A DNA stretch of 64,000 bases, from the NCBI GenBank assembly GCA_024362935.1, contig JANCRA010000120.1:1371501-1435500 (forward strand). Direction: 5' to 3'. A program made the translations under genes and the position numbers. Positions within the stretch are counted from its first letter, which is position 1, and each line of letters starts with the position of its first letter. The notes under the pieces were generated by a model. That model had not been told where the DNA came from. It worked only from the letters and a program-made list of their open reading frames with translations, and ran no database searches. The DNA is from Setophaga petechia. Its lineage: Eukaryota; Chordata; Aves; Passeriformes; Parulidae. Positions 33,849 through 46,795 of this stretch are shown piece by piece.

Positions 33849-36800
33849 TTAGACAACTTTCTTTTTCTTGCTGGAAAACATTCTGCAGCCCTCTGTGCAA
33901 CCTGTACAGCACGATGGAAGTTGTTTAATGAGCAGGAACATTTTCTCCTAGTGAGAGATAGTGAAAAAGCTTTTTGCTTAGATGTAGGTTACCACAGGCA
34001 GTTACTGCAGTGCACTGCAAAGCTAATAGATGCACAACACTGGGATTGTGTGCCCAGCTTGCAAAGTGATAGGAAACAGTACCTTTCCACTCTTCCTGCT
34101 TTTTCCATGCACATTACTATTCGAATGGAAAGAATTTTAGACAACTTTCTTTGGCTTCTTGCAAAACACTCTGCACACCTGCCTGCAATCTCTAGAAGTC
34201 GATGGGAGATATTTTCTGAACTGGCTCAGTTTCTCTTTGCAAGACATGGGGAAAAAGCAATTTGCTTAGATATAGGTGAAAAGAGGCACCTACTACAGTG
34301 CACTGCAAGCTAATTGCTGCACAACACGCAGATTGTGTAAGCAGGTTGCAAACTGATAGAAAACAGTACCTCTCCCTTCTCCTGCCTTTTCTATTCACAT
34401 TTCTATTTGAATGCAAGGCGTTTTAGACAACTTTCTTTTGCTTCTTGCAAAACACTCTGCACACCTGCCTGCAATCTCTAGAACTCGATGGGAGATGTTT
34501 TCTGAACTGGCTCAGTTTCTCCTTGCGAGACATGGGGAAAAAGCAATTTGCTTAGATGCAGGTGAAAAGAGGCACCTACTACAGTGCACTGAAAAACTAA
34601 TTGCTGCACAACTCTGGGATTGTGTAAGCAGCTTACAAACAGATAGAAAACAGCACCTTTCCACTCTCCTGCCTTTTCCATTCGCATTACTATTCGAATG
34701 GCAGCAGTTTTGGACAACTTTCTTTTGCTTCTTGCAAAACACTCTGCACACCTCCGTGCAACTTCTAGAAAAAATGAGAGTTGTTTTCTGAACTGGTACA
34801 GTTTCTCCTGAAGAGACATAATGCAAACGCTATTGGCTTAGATGTAGTAACAATAGGCAATTATTACAGTGCACTGCAAAGTCAATCGTAGTAGAACACT
34901 GGGATTGTGTGTCCAGCTTGCAAACTGGTAGAAAACAGTACCTATCCGCTCTCCTGCATTTTCCCTTTCCAGGAACATTCGAATTGATGGCTTTTTTGGA
35001 CAAGTTACTTTTTCTTGTTGCAAAACACGCTGCAGAGCTGCCTGCAACCTCTAGAGCACGATGGGAGGTTTTTTGTGAACAGACACAGTTTCTCCTGGCG
35101 AGACATAATGAAAAAGCTTTTTGCTAAGGTGTAGCCGGCAGGAGACGCTAAAGACCAGGAGACGGAGCACTGTGCCTTTAAGCGCCGCTTCCGGGTGTCT
35201 CTCGGCCGTAGCTGTTCTCCGGAGCACGCCGCGATCGGCGTAACGACACCAGATTCTTCGCGCCAAGAAGCGTCTTCTCCTTCTCCGGGAAACAGAGACT
35301 GCGGCAGCTTCTGAACGGCGAACTAGGAAGCGGCACAAAACTGGGATTGGGTAAGCAGCTTTCAAAGTGATAGAAAACAGTACTTTCCCACTCTTTTGCC
35401 TTTCCCTTCACATTAATACTTGAAAGGAAGGCGTCTTAGACAACTTTCTTTTACATTTTGCAAAACACACTGCAGTCCTCTGTGCAACTTCTAGAGCACG
35501 ATACGAGATGTTTAGTGAGCAGGAAGGTTTTCTCCTTGCGAGACAGAGTGAAAAAGCTATTTGGTCAGATGTAGGTATCAAGAAACACTTACTGCCGTGC
35601 ACTGACAAGCTAATTGCTACACAGCACTGCGATTGTGTTAGCAGCCTGCAAAGTGCTAGAAAACAGTACTTTCCCACTCTCTTGCCTTTCCCTTCACATT
35701 AATACTTGAAAGGAAGGCATCTTAGACAACTTTCTTTTTCTTGTGTCAAAAAACTCTGCAGCCTTCTCTGCAACATCTACATCACGATGGAATTTGTTTA
35801 GTGAGCAGGAAGGTTTTCTCCTTGCGGGACATAGTGAAAAAGCTTTTGGCTTAGATGTTGGTGACAAGAAACACTTACTGCAGTGCACTGAACAGCTAAC
35901 TGCTACACAGGACTAGGACTGTGTTAGCAGCTTGCAAAGTGCTAGAAAACAGTACTTTCCCACTCTCTTGCCTTTCCCTTCACATTAATACTTGAAAGGA
36001 AGGCGTCTTAGACAACTTTCTTTTTCTTGTTACAGAACACACTGCAGCCTTCTGTGCAACTTCTAGAACACGATAGGAGATGTTTAGTGAGCAAGAAGGT
36101 TTTCTCCTTGCGAGACATAGTGAAAAAGCTATTTGCTTAGATGTAGGTGACAAGAAACACTTACTGCAGTGCACTGAAAAGCTAACTGCTACACAGCACT
36201 GCGATTGTGTTAGCAGCCTGCAAAGTGCTAGAAAACAGTACTTTCCCACTCTCTTGCCTTTCCCTTCACATTAATACTTGAAAGGAAGGCATCTTAGACA
36301 ACTTTCTTTTTCTTGTGTCAAAAAACTCTGCAGCCCTCTCTGCAACATCTACTACACGATGGAAGTTGTTTAGTGAGCAGCAACGTTTTCCCCTTGCGAG
36401 ACAAAGTGAAAAAGCTATTTGCTCAGATGTAGGTATCAAGAAACACTTACTGCAGTGCACTGACAAGCTAATTGCTACACAGCACTGCGATTGTGTTAGC
36501 AGCTTGCAAAGTGCTAGAAAACAGTACTTTCCCACTCTCTTGCCTTTCCCTTCACATTAATACTTGAAAGGAAGGCGTCTTAGACAACTTTCTTTTTCTT
36601 GTTACAGAACACACAGCAGCCCTCTGTTCAACTTCTAGAACACGATAGGAGATGTTTAGTGAGCAAGAAGGTGTTCTCCTTGGGAGACATAGTGAAAAAG
36701 CTATTTGCTTAGATGTAGGTGACAAGAAACACTTACTGCAGTGCACTGAAAAGCTAACTGCTACACAGCACTGCGATTGTGTTAGCAGCCTGCAAAGTGC

Positions 36801-39800
36801 TAGAAAACAGTACTTTCCCACTCTCTTGCCTTTCCCTTCACATTAATACTTGAAAGGAAGGCATCTTAGACAACTTTCTTTTTCTTGTGTCAAAAAACTC
36901 TGCAGCCCTCTCTGCATTATCTACAACACGATGGAAGTTGTTTAGTGAGCAGGAAGGTTTTCTCCTTGCGGGACATAGTGAAAAAGGTATTTGCTTAGAT
37001 GTAGGTGACAAGAAACACTTACTGCCGTGCACTGAACAGCTAATTGCTACACAGAACTGGGATTGTTTTAGCAGCTCTCAAAGTGCTAGAAAACAGTACT
37101 TTCCCACTCTCTTGCCTTTCCCTTCACATTAATACTTGAAAGGAAGGCATCTTAGACAACTTTCTTTTTCTTGTGTCAAAAAACTCTGCAGCCCTCTCTG
37201 CAACATCTACAACACGATGGAAGTTGTTTAGTGAGCAGGAAGGTTTTTTTCCTTGCGAGACATAGTGAAAAAGCTTTTTCCTTAGATGTAGGTAAAAAGA
37301 AACACTTACTGCAGTGCACTGAACACCTAACTGCTACAGAGCACTAGGACTGTGTTAGCAGCTTGCAAAGTGCTAGAAAACAGTACTTTCCCACTCTCTT
37401 GCCTTTCCCTTCACATTAATACTTGAAAGGAAGGCGTCTTAGACAACTTTCTTTTACATTTTGCAAAACACACTGCAGCCCTCTGTGCAACTTCTAGAAC
37501 ACGATAGGAAATGTTTAGTGAGCAAGAAGGTTTTCTCCTTGCGAGATATAGTGAAAAAGCATTTGCTTAGATGTAGGTGACAAGAAACCCTTACTCCAGT
37601 GCAGTGACAAGTTAATTGGTACACAGGACTGGGATTGTGTTAGCAGCTCTCAAAGTGATAGAAAACAGTACTTTCCCACTCTCTTGCCTTTCCCTTCACA
37701 TTAATACTTGAAAGGAAGGCATCTTAGACAACTTTCTTTTTCTTGTGTCAAAAAACTCTGCAGCCCTCTCTGCAACATCTACTACACGATGGAAGTTGTT
37801 TAGTGAGCAGGAAGGTTTTCTCCTTGCGAGACATAGTGAAAAAGCTATTTGCTTAGATGTAGGTGACAAGAAACACTTACTGCAGTGCACTGAACAGCTA
37901 ACTGCTACACAGCACTAGTACTGTGTTAGCAGCTTGCAAAGTGCTAGAAAACAGTACTTTCCCACTCTCTTGCCTTTCCCTTCACATTAATACTTGAAAG
38001 GAAGGCATCTTAGACAACTTTCTTTTTCTTGTGTCAAAAAACTCTGCAGCTCTCTCTGCAACATCTACAACACGATGGAAGTTGTTTAGTGAGCAGGAAG
38101 GTTTTTTTCCTTGCGAGACATAGTGAAAAAGCTTTTTCCTTAGATGTAGGTAAAAAGAAACACTTACTGCAGTGCACTGAACACCTAACTGCTACAGAGC
38201 ACTAGGACTGTGTTAGCAGCTTGCAAAGTGCTAGAAAACAGTACTTTCCCACTCTCTTGCCTTTCCCTTCACATTAATACTTGAAAGGAAGGCGTCTTAG
38301 ACAACTTTCTTTTACATTTTGCAAAACACACTGCAGCCCTCTGTGCAACTTCTACAACACGATGGAAGTTGTTTAGTGAGCAGCAACGTTTTCCCCTTGC
38401 GAGCAAAGTGAAAAAGCTATTTGCTCAGATGTAGGTATCAAGAAACACTTACTGCCGTGCACTGACAAGCTAATTGCTACACAGCACTGCGATTGTGTTA
38501 GCAGCTTGCAAAGTGCTAGAAAACAGTACTTTCCCACTCTCTTGCCTTTCCCTTCACATTAATACTTGAAAGGAAGGCGTCTTAGACAACTTTCTTTTTC
38601 TTGTTACAGAACACACAGCAGCCCTCTGTTCAACTTCTAGAACACGATAGGAGATGTTTAGTGAGCAAGAAGGTGTTCTCCTTGGGAGACATAGTGAAAA
38701 AGCTATTTGCTTAGATGTAGGTGACAAGAAACACTTACTGCAGTGCACTGAAAAGCTAACTGCTACACAGCACTGCGATTGTGTTAGCAGCCTGCAAAGT
38801 GCTAGAAAACAGTACTTTCCCACTCTCTTGCCTTTCCCTTCACATTAATACTTGAAAGGAAGGCATCTTAGACAACTTTCTTTTTCTTGTGTCAAAAAAC
38901 TCTGCAGCCCTCTCTGCATTATCTACAACACGATGGAAGTTGTTTAGTGAGCAGGAAGGTTTTCTCCTTGCGGGACATAGTGAAAAAGGTATTTGCTTAG
39001 ATGTAGGTGACAAGAAACACTTACTGCCGTGCACTGAACAGCTAATTGCTACACAGAACTGGGATTGTTTTAGCAGCTCTCAAAGTGCTAGAAAACAGTA
39101 CTTTCCCACTCTCTTGCCTTTCCCTTCACATTAATACTTGAAAGGAAGGCATCTTAGACAACTTTCTTTTTCTTGTGTCAAAAAACTCTGCAGCCCTCTC
39201 TGCAACATCTACAACACGATGGAAGTTGTTTAGTGAGCAGGAAGGTTTTTTTCCTTGCGAGACATAGTGAAAAAGCTTTTTCCTTAGATGTAGGTAAAAA
39301 GAAACACTTACTGCAGTGCACTGAACACCTAACTGCTACAGAGCACTGGGATTGTGTTAGCAGCTTGCAAAGTGCTAGAAAACAGTACTTTCCCACTCTC
39401 TTGCCTTTCCCTTCACATTAATACTTGAAAGGAAGGCGTCTTAGACAACTTTCTTTTACATTTTGCAAAACACACTGCAGCCCTCTGTGCAACTTCTAGA
39501 ACACGATAGGAAATGTTTAGTGAGCAAGAAGGTTTTCTCCTTGCGAGATATAGTGAAAAAGCATTTGCTTAGATGTAGGTGACAAGAAACCCTTACTCCA
39601 GTGCAGTGACAAGTTAATTTGTACACAGGACTGGGATTGTGTTAGCAGCTCTCAAAGTGATAGAAAACAGTACTTTCCCACTCTCTTGCCTTTCCCTTCA
39701 CATTAATACTTGAAAGGAAGGCATCTTAGACAACTTTCTTTTTCTTGTGTCAAAAAACTCTGCAGCCCTCTCTGCAACATCTACTACACGATGGAAGTTG

Positions 39801-40582
39801 TTTAGTGAGCAGGAAGGTTTTCTCCTTGCGAGACATAGTGAAAAAGCTATTTGCTTAGATGTAGGTGACAAGAAACACTTACTGCAGTGCACTGAACAGC
39901 TAACTGCTACACAGCACTAGTACTGTGTTAGCAGCTTGCAAAGTGCTAGAAAACAGTACTTTCCCACTCTCTTGCCTTTCCCTTCACATTAATACTTGAA
40001 AGGAAGGCATCTTAGACAACTTTCTTTTTCTTGTGTCAAAAAACTCTGCAGCCCTCTGTGCAACATCTACAACACGATGGAAGTTGTTTAGTGAGCAGGA
40101 AGGTTTTCTCCTTGCGAGACATAGTGAAAAAGCTATTTGCTTAGATGTAGGTGACAAGAAACACTTACTGCAGTGCACTGAACAGCTAATTGCTACACAG
40201 AACTGGGATTGTGTTAGCAGCTTGCAAAGTGCTAGAAAACAGTACCTTCCCACTCTCTTGCCTTTCCCTTCACATTAATACTTGAAAGGAAGGCGTCTTA
40301 GACAACTTTCTTTTTCTTGTTACAGAACACACTGCAGCCCTCTGTGCAACTTCTAGAACACGATAGGAAATGTTTAGTGAGCAGGAAGGTTTTCTCCTTG
40401 CGAGACATAGTGAAAAAGCATTTGCTTAGATATAGGTGACAAGAAACCCTTACTCCAGTGCAGTGACAAGTTAATTGGTACACAGCACTGGGATTGTGTT
40501 AGCAGCCTGCAAAGTGCTAGAAAACAGTACTTTCCCACTCTCTTGCCTTTCCCTTCACATTAATACTTGAAAGGAAGGCGTC
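33849..40582 (+). repeat. HOR unit 7, 23-mer (6,734 bp)
   Basis: The d-block is 33849-35435. The order is canonical through a5, then seven extra monomers (a4' with GCAGCTCTC, c with GAGCAAAG, b2, a3, a4, c2, a5) are inserted before a6 and b3, adding 2,002 bp. The right part, from about 38.0 kb to the end, matches the right part of unit 6 (31.3-33.85 kb) at a 6,734-bp offset, including the unusual a4 with GAGCACTGGGATTG. Confidence 0.9.
35133..35329 (+). promoter_or_regulatory. CpG-rich promoter-like segment, copy 7
   Basis: It has the majority allele. ETS-like core at 35188-35195 and E2F-like site at 35257-35266. It heads the 23-mer unit. Confidence 0.55.
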
Positions 40583-43500
40583 TTAGACAACTTTCTTTTT
40601 CTTGCTGGAAAACATTCTGCAGCCCTCTGTGCAACCTGTACAGCACGATGGAAGTTGTTTAATGAGCAGGAACATTTTCTCCTAGTGAGAGATAGTGAAA
40701 AAGCTTTTTGCTTAGATGTAGGTTACCACAGGCAGTTACTGCAGTGCACTGCAAAGCTAATAGATGCACAACACTGGGATTGTGTGCCCAGCTTGCAAAG
40801 TGATAGGAAACAGTACCTTTCCACTCTTCCTGCTTTTTCCATGCACATTACTATTCGAATGGAAAGAATTTTAGACAACTTTCTTTGGCTTCTTGCAAAA
40901 CACTCTGCACACCTGCCTGCAATCTCTAGAAGTCGATGGGAGATATTTTCTGAACTGGCTCAGTTTCTCTTTGCAAGACATGGGGAAAAAGCAATTTGCT
41001 TAGATATAGGTGAAAAGAGGCACCTACTACAGTGCACTGCAAGCTAATTGCTGCACAACACGCAGATTGTGTAAGCAGGTTGCAAACTGATAGAAAACAG
41101 TACCTCTCCCTTCTCCTGCCTTTTCTATTCACATTTCTATTTGAATGCAAGGCGTTTTAGACAACTTTCTTTTGCTTCTTGCAAAACACTCTGCACACCT
41201 GCCTGCAATCTCTAGAAGTCGATGGGAGATGTTTTCTGAACTGGCTCAGTTTCTCCTTGCGAGACATGGGGAAAAAGCAATTTGCTTAGATGCAGGTGAA
41301 AAGAGGCACCTACTACAGTGCACTGAAAAACTAATTGCTGCACAACTCTGGGATTGTGTAAGCAGCTTACAAACAGATAGAAAACAGCACCTTTCCACTC
41401 TCCTGCCTTTTCCATTCGCATTACTATTCGAATGGCAGCAGTTTTGGACAACTTTCTTTTGCTTCTTGCAAAACACTCTGCACACCTCCGTGCAACTTCT
41501 AGAAAAAATGAGAGTTGTTTTCTGAACTGGTACAGTTTCTCCTGAAGAGACATAATGCAAACGCTATTGGCTTAGATGTAGTAACAATAGGCAATTATTA
41601 CAGTGCACTGCAAAGTCAATCGTAGTAGAACACTGGGATTGTGTGTCCAGCTTGCAAACTGGTAGAAAACAGTACCTATCCGCTCTCCTGCATTTTCCCT
41701 TTCCAGGAACATTCGAATTGATGGCTTTTTTGGACAAGTTACTTTTTCTTGTTGCAAAACACGCTGCAGAGCTGCCTGCAACCTCTAGAGCACGATGGGA
41801 GGTTTTTTGTGAACAGACACAGTTTCTCCTGGCGAGACATAATGAAAAAGCTTTTTGCTAAGGTGTAGCCGGCAGGAGACGCTAAAGACCAGGAGACGGA
41901 GCACTGTGCCTTTAAGCGCCGCTTCCGGGTGTCTCTCGGCCGTAGCTGTTCTCCGGAGCACGCCGCGATCGGCGTAACGACACCAGATTCTTCGCGCCAA
42001 GAAGCGTCTTCTCCTTCTCCGGGAAACAGAGACTGCGGCAGCTTCTGAACGGCGAACTAGGAAGCGGCACAAAACTGGGATTGGGTAAGCAGCTTTCAAA
42101 GTGATAGAAAACAGTACTTTCCCACTCTTTTGCCTTTCCCTTCACATTAATACTTGAAAGGAAGGCGTCTTAGACAACTTTCTTTTACATTTTGCAAAAC
42201 ACACTGCAGTCCTCTGTGCAACTTCTAGAGCACGATACGAGATGTTTAGTGAGCAGGAAGGTTTTCTCCTTGCGAGACAGAGTGAAAAAGCTATTTGGTC
42301 AGATGTAGGTATCAAGAAACACTTACTGCCGTGCACTGACAAGCTAATTGCTACACAGCACTGCGATTGTGTTAGCAGCCTGCAAAGTGCTAGAAAACAG
42401 TACTTTCCCACTCTCTTGCCTTTCCCTTCACATTAATACTTGAAAGGAAGGCATCTTAGACAACTTTCTTTTTCTTGTGTCAAAAAACTCTGCAGCCTTC
42501 TCTGCAACATCTACATCACGATGGAATTTGTTTAGTGAGCAGGAAGGTTTTCTCCTTGCGGGACATAGTGAAAAAGCTTTTGGCTTAGATGTTGGTGACA
42601 AGAAACACTTACTGCAGTGCACTGAACAGCTAACTGCTACACAGGACTAGGACTGTGTTAGCAGCTTGCAAAGTGCTAGAAAACAGTACTTTCCCACTCT
42701 CTTGCCTTTCCCTTCACATTAATACTTGAAAGGAAGGCGTCTTAGACAACTTTCTTTTTCTTGTTACAGAACACACTGCAGCCTTCTGTGCAACTTCTAG
42801 AACACGATAGGAGATGTTTAGTGAGCAAGAAGGTTTTCTCCTTGCGAGACATAGTGAAAAAGCTATTTGCTTAGATGTAGGTGACAAGAAACACTTACTG
42901 CAGTGCACTGAAAAGCTAACTGCTACACAGCACTGCGATTGTGTTAGCAGCCTGCAAAGTGCTAGAAAACAGTACTTTCCCACTCTCTTGCCTTTCCCTT
43001 CACATTAATACTTGAAAGGAAGGCATCTTAGACAACTTTCTTTTTCTTGTGTCAAAAAACTCTGCAGCCCTCTCTGCAACATCTACTACACGATGGAAGT
43101 TGTTTAGTGAGCAGCAACGTTTTCCCCTTGCGAGACAAAGTGAAAAAGCTATTTGCTCAGATGTAGGTATCAAGAAACACTTACTGCAGTGCACTGACAA
43201 GCTAATTGCTACACAGCACTGCGATTGTGTTAGCAGCTTGCAAAGTGCTAGAAAAGAGTACTTTCCCACTCTCTTGCCTTTCCCTTCACATTAATACTTG
43301 AAAGGAAGGCGTCTTAGACAACTTTCTTTTTCTTGTTACAGAACACACAGCAGCCCTCTGTTCAACTTCTAGAACACGATAGGAGATGTTTAGTGAGCAA
43401 GAAGGTGTTCTCCTTGGGAGACATAGTGAAAAAGCTATTTGCTTAGATGTAGGTGACAAGAAACACTTACTGCAGTGCACTGAAAAGCTAACTGCTACAC

Positions 43501-45314
43501 AGCACTGCGATTGTGTTAGCAGCCTGCAAAGTGCTAGAAAACAGTACTTTCCCACTCTCTTGCCTTTCCCTTCACATTAATACTTGAAAGGAAGGCATCT
43601 TAGACAACTTTCTTTTTCTTGTGTCAAAAAACTCTGCAGCCCTCTCTGCATTATCTACAACACGATGGAAGTTGTTTAGTGAGCAGGAAGGTTTTCTCCT
43701 TGCGGGACATAGTGAAAAAGGTATTTGCTTAGATGTAGGTGACAAGAAACACTTACTGCCGTGCACTGAACAGCTAATTGCTACACAGAACTGGGATTGT
43801 TTTAGCAGCTCTCAAAGTGCTAGAAAACAGTACTTTCCCACTCTCTTGCCTTTCCCTTCACATTAATACTTGAAAGGAAGGCATCTTAGACAACTTTCTT
43901 TTTCTTGTGTCAAAAAACTCTGCAGCCCTCTCTGCAACATCTACAACACGATGGAAGTTGTTTAGTGAGCAGGAAGGTTTTTTTCCTTGCGAGACATAGT
44001 GAAAAAGCTTTTTCCTTAGATGTAGGTAAAAAGAAACACTTACTGCAGTGCACTGAACACCTAACTGCTACAGAGCACTAGGACTGTGTTAGCAGCTTGC
44101 AAAGTGCTAGAAAACAGTACTTTCCCACTCTCTTGCCTTTCCCTTCACATTAATACTTGAAAGGAAGGCGTCTTAGACAACTTTCTTTTACATTTTGCAA
44201 AACACACTGCAGCCCTCTGTGCAACTTCTAGAACACGATAGGAAATGTTTAGTGAGCAAGAAGGTTTTCTCCTTGCGAGATATAGTGAAAAAGCATTTGC
44301 TTAGATGTAGGTGACAAGAAACCCTTACTCCAGTGCAGTGACAAGTTAATTGGTACACAGGACTGGGATTGTGTTAGCAGCTCTCAAAGTGATAGAAAAC
44401 AGTACTTTCCCACTCTCTTGCCTTTCCCTTCACATTAATACTTGAAAGGAAGGCATCTTAGACAACTTTCTTTTTCTTGTGTCAAAAAACTCTGCAGCCC
44501 TCTCTGCAACATCTACTACACGATGGAAGTTGTTTAGTGAGCAGGAAGGTTTTCTCCTTGCGAGACATAGTGAAAAAGCTATTTGCTTAGATGTAGGTGA
44601 CAAGAAACACTTACTGCAGTGCACTGAACAGCTAACTGCTACACAGCACTAGTACTGTGTTAGCAGCTTGCAAAGTGCTAGAAAACAGTACTTTCCCACT
44701 CTCTTGCCTTTCCCTTCACATTAATACTTGAAAGGAAGGCATCTTAGACAACTTTCTTTTTCTTGTGTCAAAAAACTCTGCAGCCCTCTGTGCAACATCT
44801 ACAACACGATGGAAGTTGTTTAGTGAGCAGGAAGGTTTTCTCCTTGCGAGACATAGTGAAAAAGCTATTTGCTTAGATGTAGGTGACAAGAAACACTTAC
44901 TGCAGTGCACTGAACAGCTAATTGCTACACAGAACTGGGATTGTGTTAGCAGCTTGCAAAGTGCTAGAAAACAGTACCTTCCCACTCTCTTGCCTTTCCC
45001 TTCACATTAATACTTGAAAGGAAGGCGTCTTAGACAACTTTCTTTTTCTTGTTACAGAACACACTGCAGCCCTCTGTGCAACTTCTAGAACACGATAGGA
45101 AATGTTTAGTGAGCAGGAAGGTTTTCTCCTTGCGAGACATAGTGAAAAAGCATTTGCTTAGATATAGGTGACAAGAAACCCTTACTCCAGTGCAGTGACA
45201 AGTTAATTGGTACACAGCACTGGGATTGTGTTAGCAGCCTGCAAAGTGCTAGAAAACAGTACTTTCCCACTCTCTTGCCTTTCCCTTCACATTAATACTT
45301 GAAAGGAAGGCGTC
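40583..45314 (+). repeat. HOR unit 8, canonical 16-mer (4,732 bp)
   Basis: The d-block is 40583-42169. The order is canonical. The a2 monomer (43000-43294) has CTGCAGTGCACTGACAAG and GAAAAGAGTAC; the first variant is shared with the matching monomer of unit 7 (~36,450) and the second with 30,646. This is a patchwork of variants of the kind produced by repeated exchange among neighbouring units. Confidence 0.92.
41867..42063 (+). promoter_or_regulatory. CpG-rich promoter-like segment, copy 8
   Basis: It has the majority allele. ETS-like core at 41922-41929 and E2F-like site at 41991-42000. It lies in a canonical 16-mer. Confidence 0.55.
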
Positions 45315-46598
45315 TTAGACAACTTTCTTTTTCTTGCTGGAAAACATTCTGCAGCCCTCTGTGCAACCTGTACAGCACGATGGAAGTTGTTTAATGAGCA
45401 GGAACATTTTCTCCTAGTGAGAGATAGTGAAAAAGCTTTTTGCTTAGATGTAGGTTACCACAGGCAGTTACTGCATTGCACTGCAAAGCTAATAGATGCA
45501 CAACACTGGGATTGTGTGCCCAGCTTGCAAAGTGATAGGAAACAGTACCTTTCCACTCTTCCTGCTTTTTCCATGCACATTACTATTCGAATGGAAAGAA
45601 TTTTAGACAACTTTCTTTGGCTTCTTGCAAAACACTCTGCACACCTGCCTGCAATCTCTAGAAGTCGATGGGAGATATTTTCTGAACTGGCTCAGTTTCT
45701 CTTTGCAAGACATGGGGAAAAAGCAATTTGCTTAGATATAGGTGAAAAGAGGCACCTACTACAGTGCACTGCAAGCTAATTGCTGCACAACACGCAGATT
45801 GTGTAAGCAGGTTGCAAACTGATAGAAAACAGTACCTCTCCCTTCTCCTGCCTTTTCTATTCACATTTCTATTTGAATGCAAGGCGTTTTAGACAACTTT
45901 CTTTTGCTTCTTGCAAAACACTCTGCACACCTGCCTGCAATCTCTAGAACTCGATGGGAGATGTTTTCTGAACTGGCTCAGTTTCTCCTTGCGAGACATG
46001 GGGAAAAAGCAATTTGCTTAGATGCAGGTGAAAAGAGGCACCTACTACAGTGCACTGAAAAACTAATTGCTGCACAACTCTGGGATTGTGTAAGCAGCTT
46101 ACAAACAGATAGAAAACAGCACCTTTCCACTCTCCTGCCTTTTCCATTCGCATTACTATTCGAATGGCAGCAGTTTTGGACAACTTTCTTTTGCTTCTTG
46201 CAAAACACTCTGCACACCTCCGTGCAACTTCTAGAAAAAATGAGAGTTGTTTTCTGAACTGGTACAGTTTCTCCTGAAGAGACATAATGCAAACGCTATT
46301 GGCTTAGATGTAGTAACAATAGGCAATTATTACAGTGCACTGCAAAGTCAATCGTAGTAGAACACTGGGATTGTGTGTCCAGCTTGCAAACTGGTAGAAA
46401 ACAGTACCTATCCGCTCTCCTGCATTTTCCCTTTCCAGGAACATTCGAATTGATGGCTTTTTTGGACAAGTTACTTTTTCTTGTTGCAAAACACGCTGCA
46501 GAGCTGCCTGCAACCTCTAGAGCACGATGGGAGGTTTTTTGTGAACAGACACAGTTTCTCCTGGCGAGACATAATGAAAAAGCTTTTTGCTAAGGTGT

Positions 46599-46795
46599 AG
46601 CCGGCAGGAGACGCTAAAGACCAGGAGACGGAGCACTGTGCCTTTAAGCGCCGCTTCCGGGTGTCTCTCGGCCGTAGCTGTTCTCCGGAGCACGCCGCGA
46701 TCGGCGTAACGACACCAGATTCTTCGCGCCAAGAAGCGTCTTCTCCTTCTCCGGGAAACAGAGACTGCGGCAGCTTCTGAACGGCGAACTAGGAA
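46599..46795 (+). promoter_or_regulatory. CpG-rich promoter-like segment, copy 9
   Basis: It has the majority allele. ETS-like core at 46654-46661 and E2F-like site at 46723-46732. About 11.7 kb of satellite without another CpG-rich segment follows, the largest spacing in the window. Confidence 0.55.
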
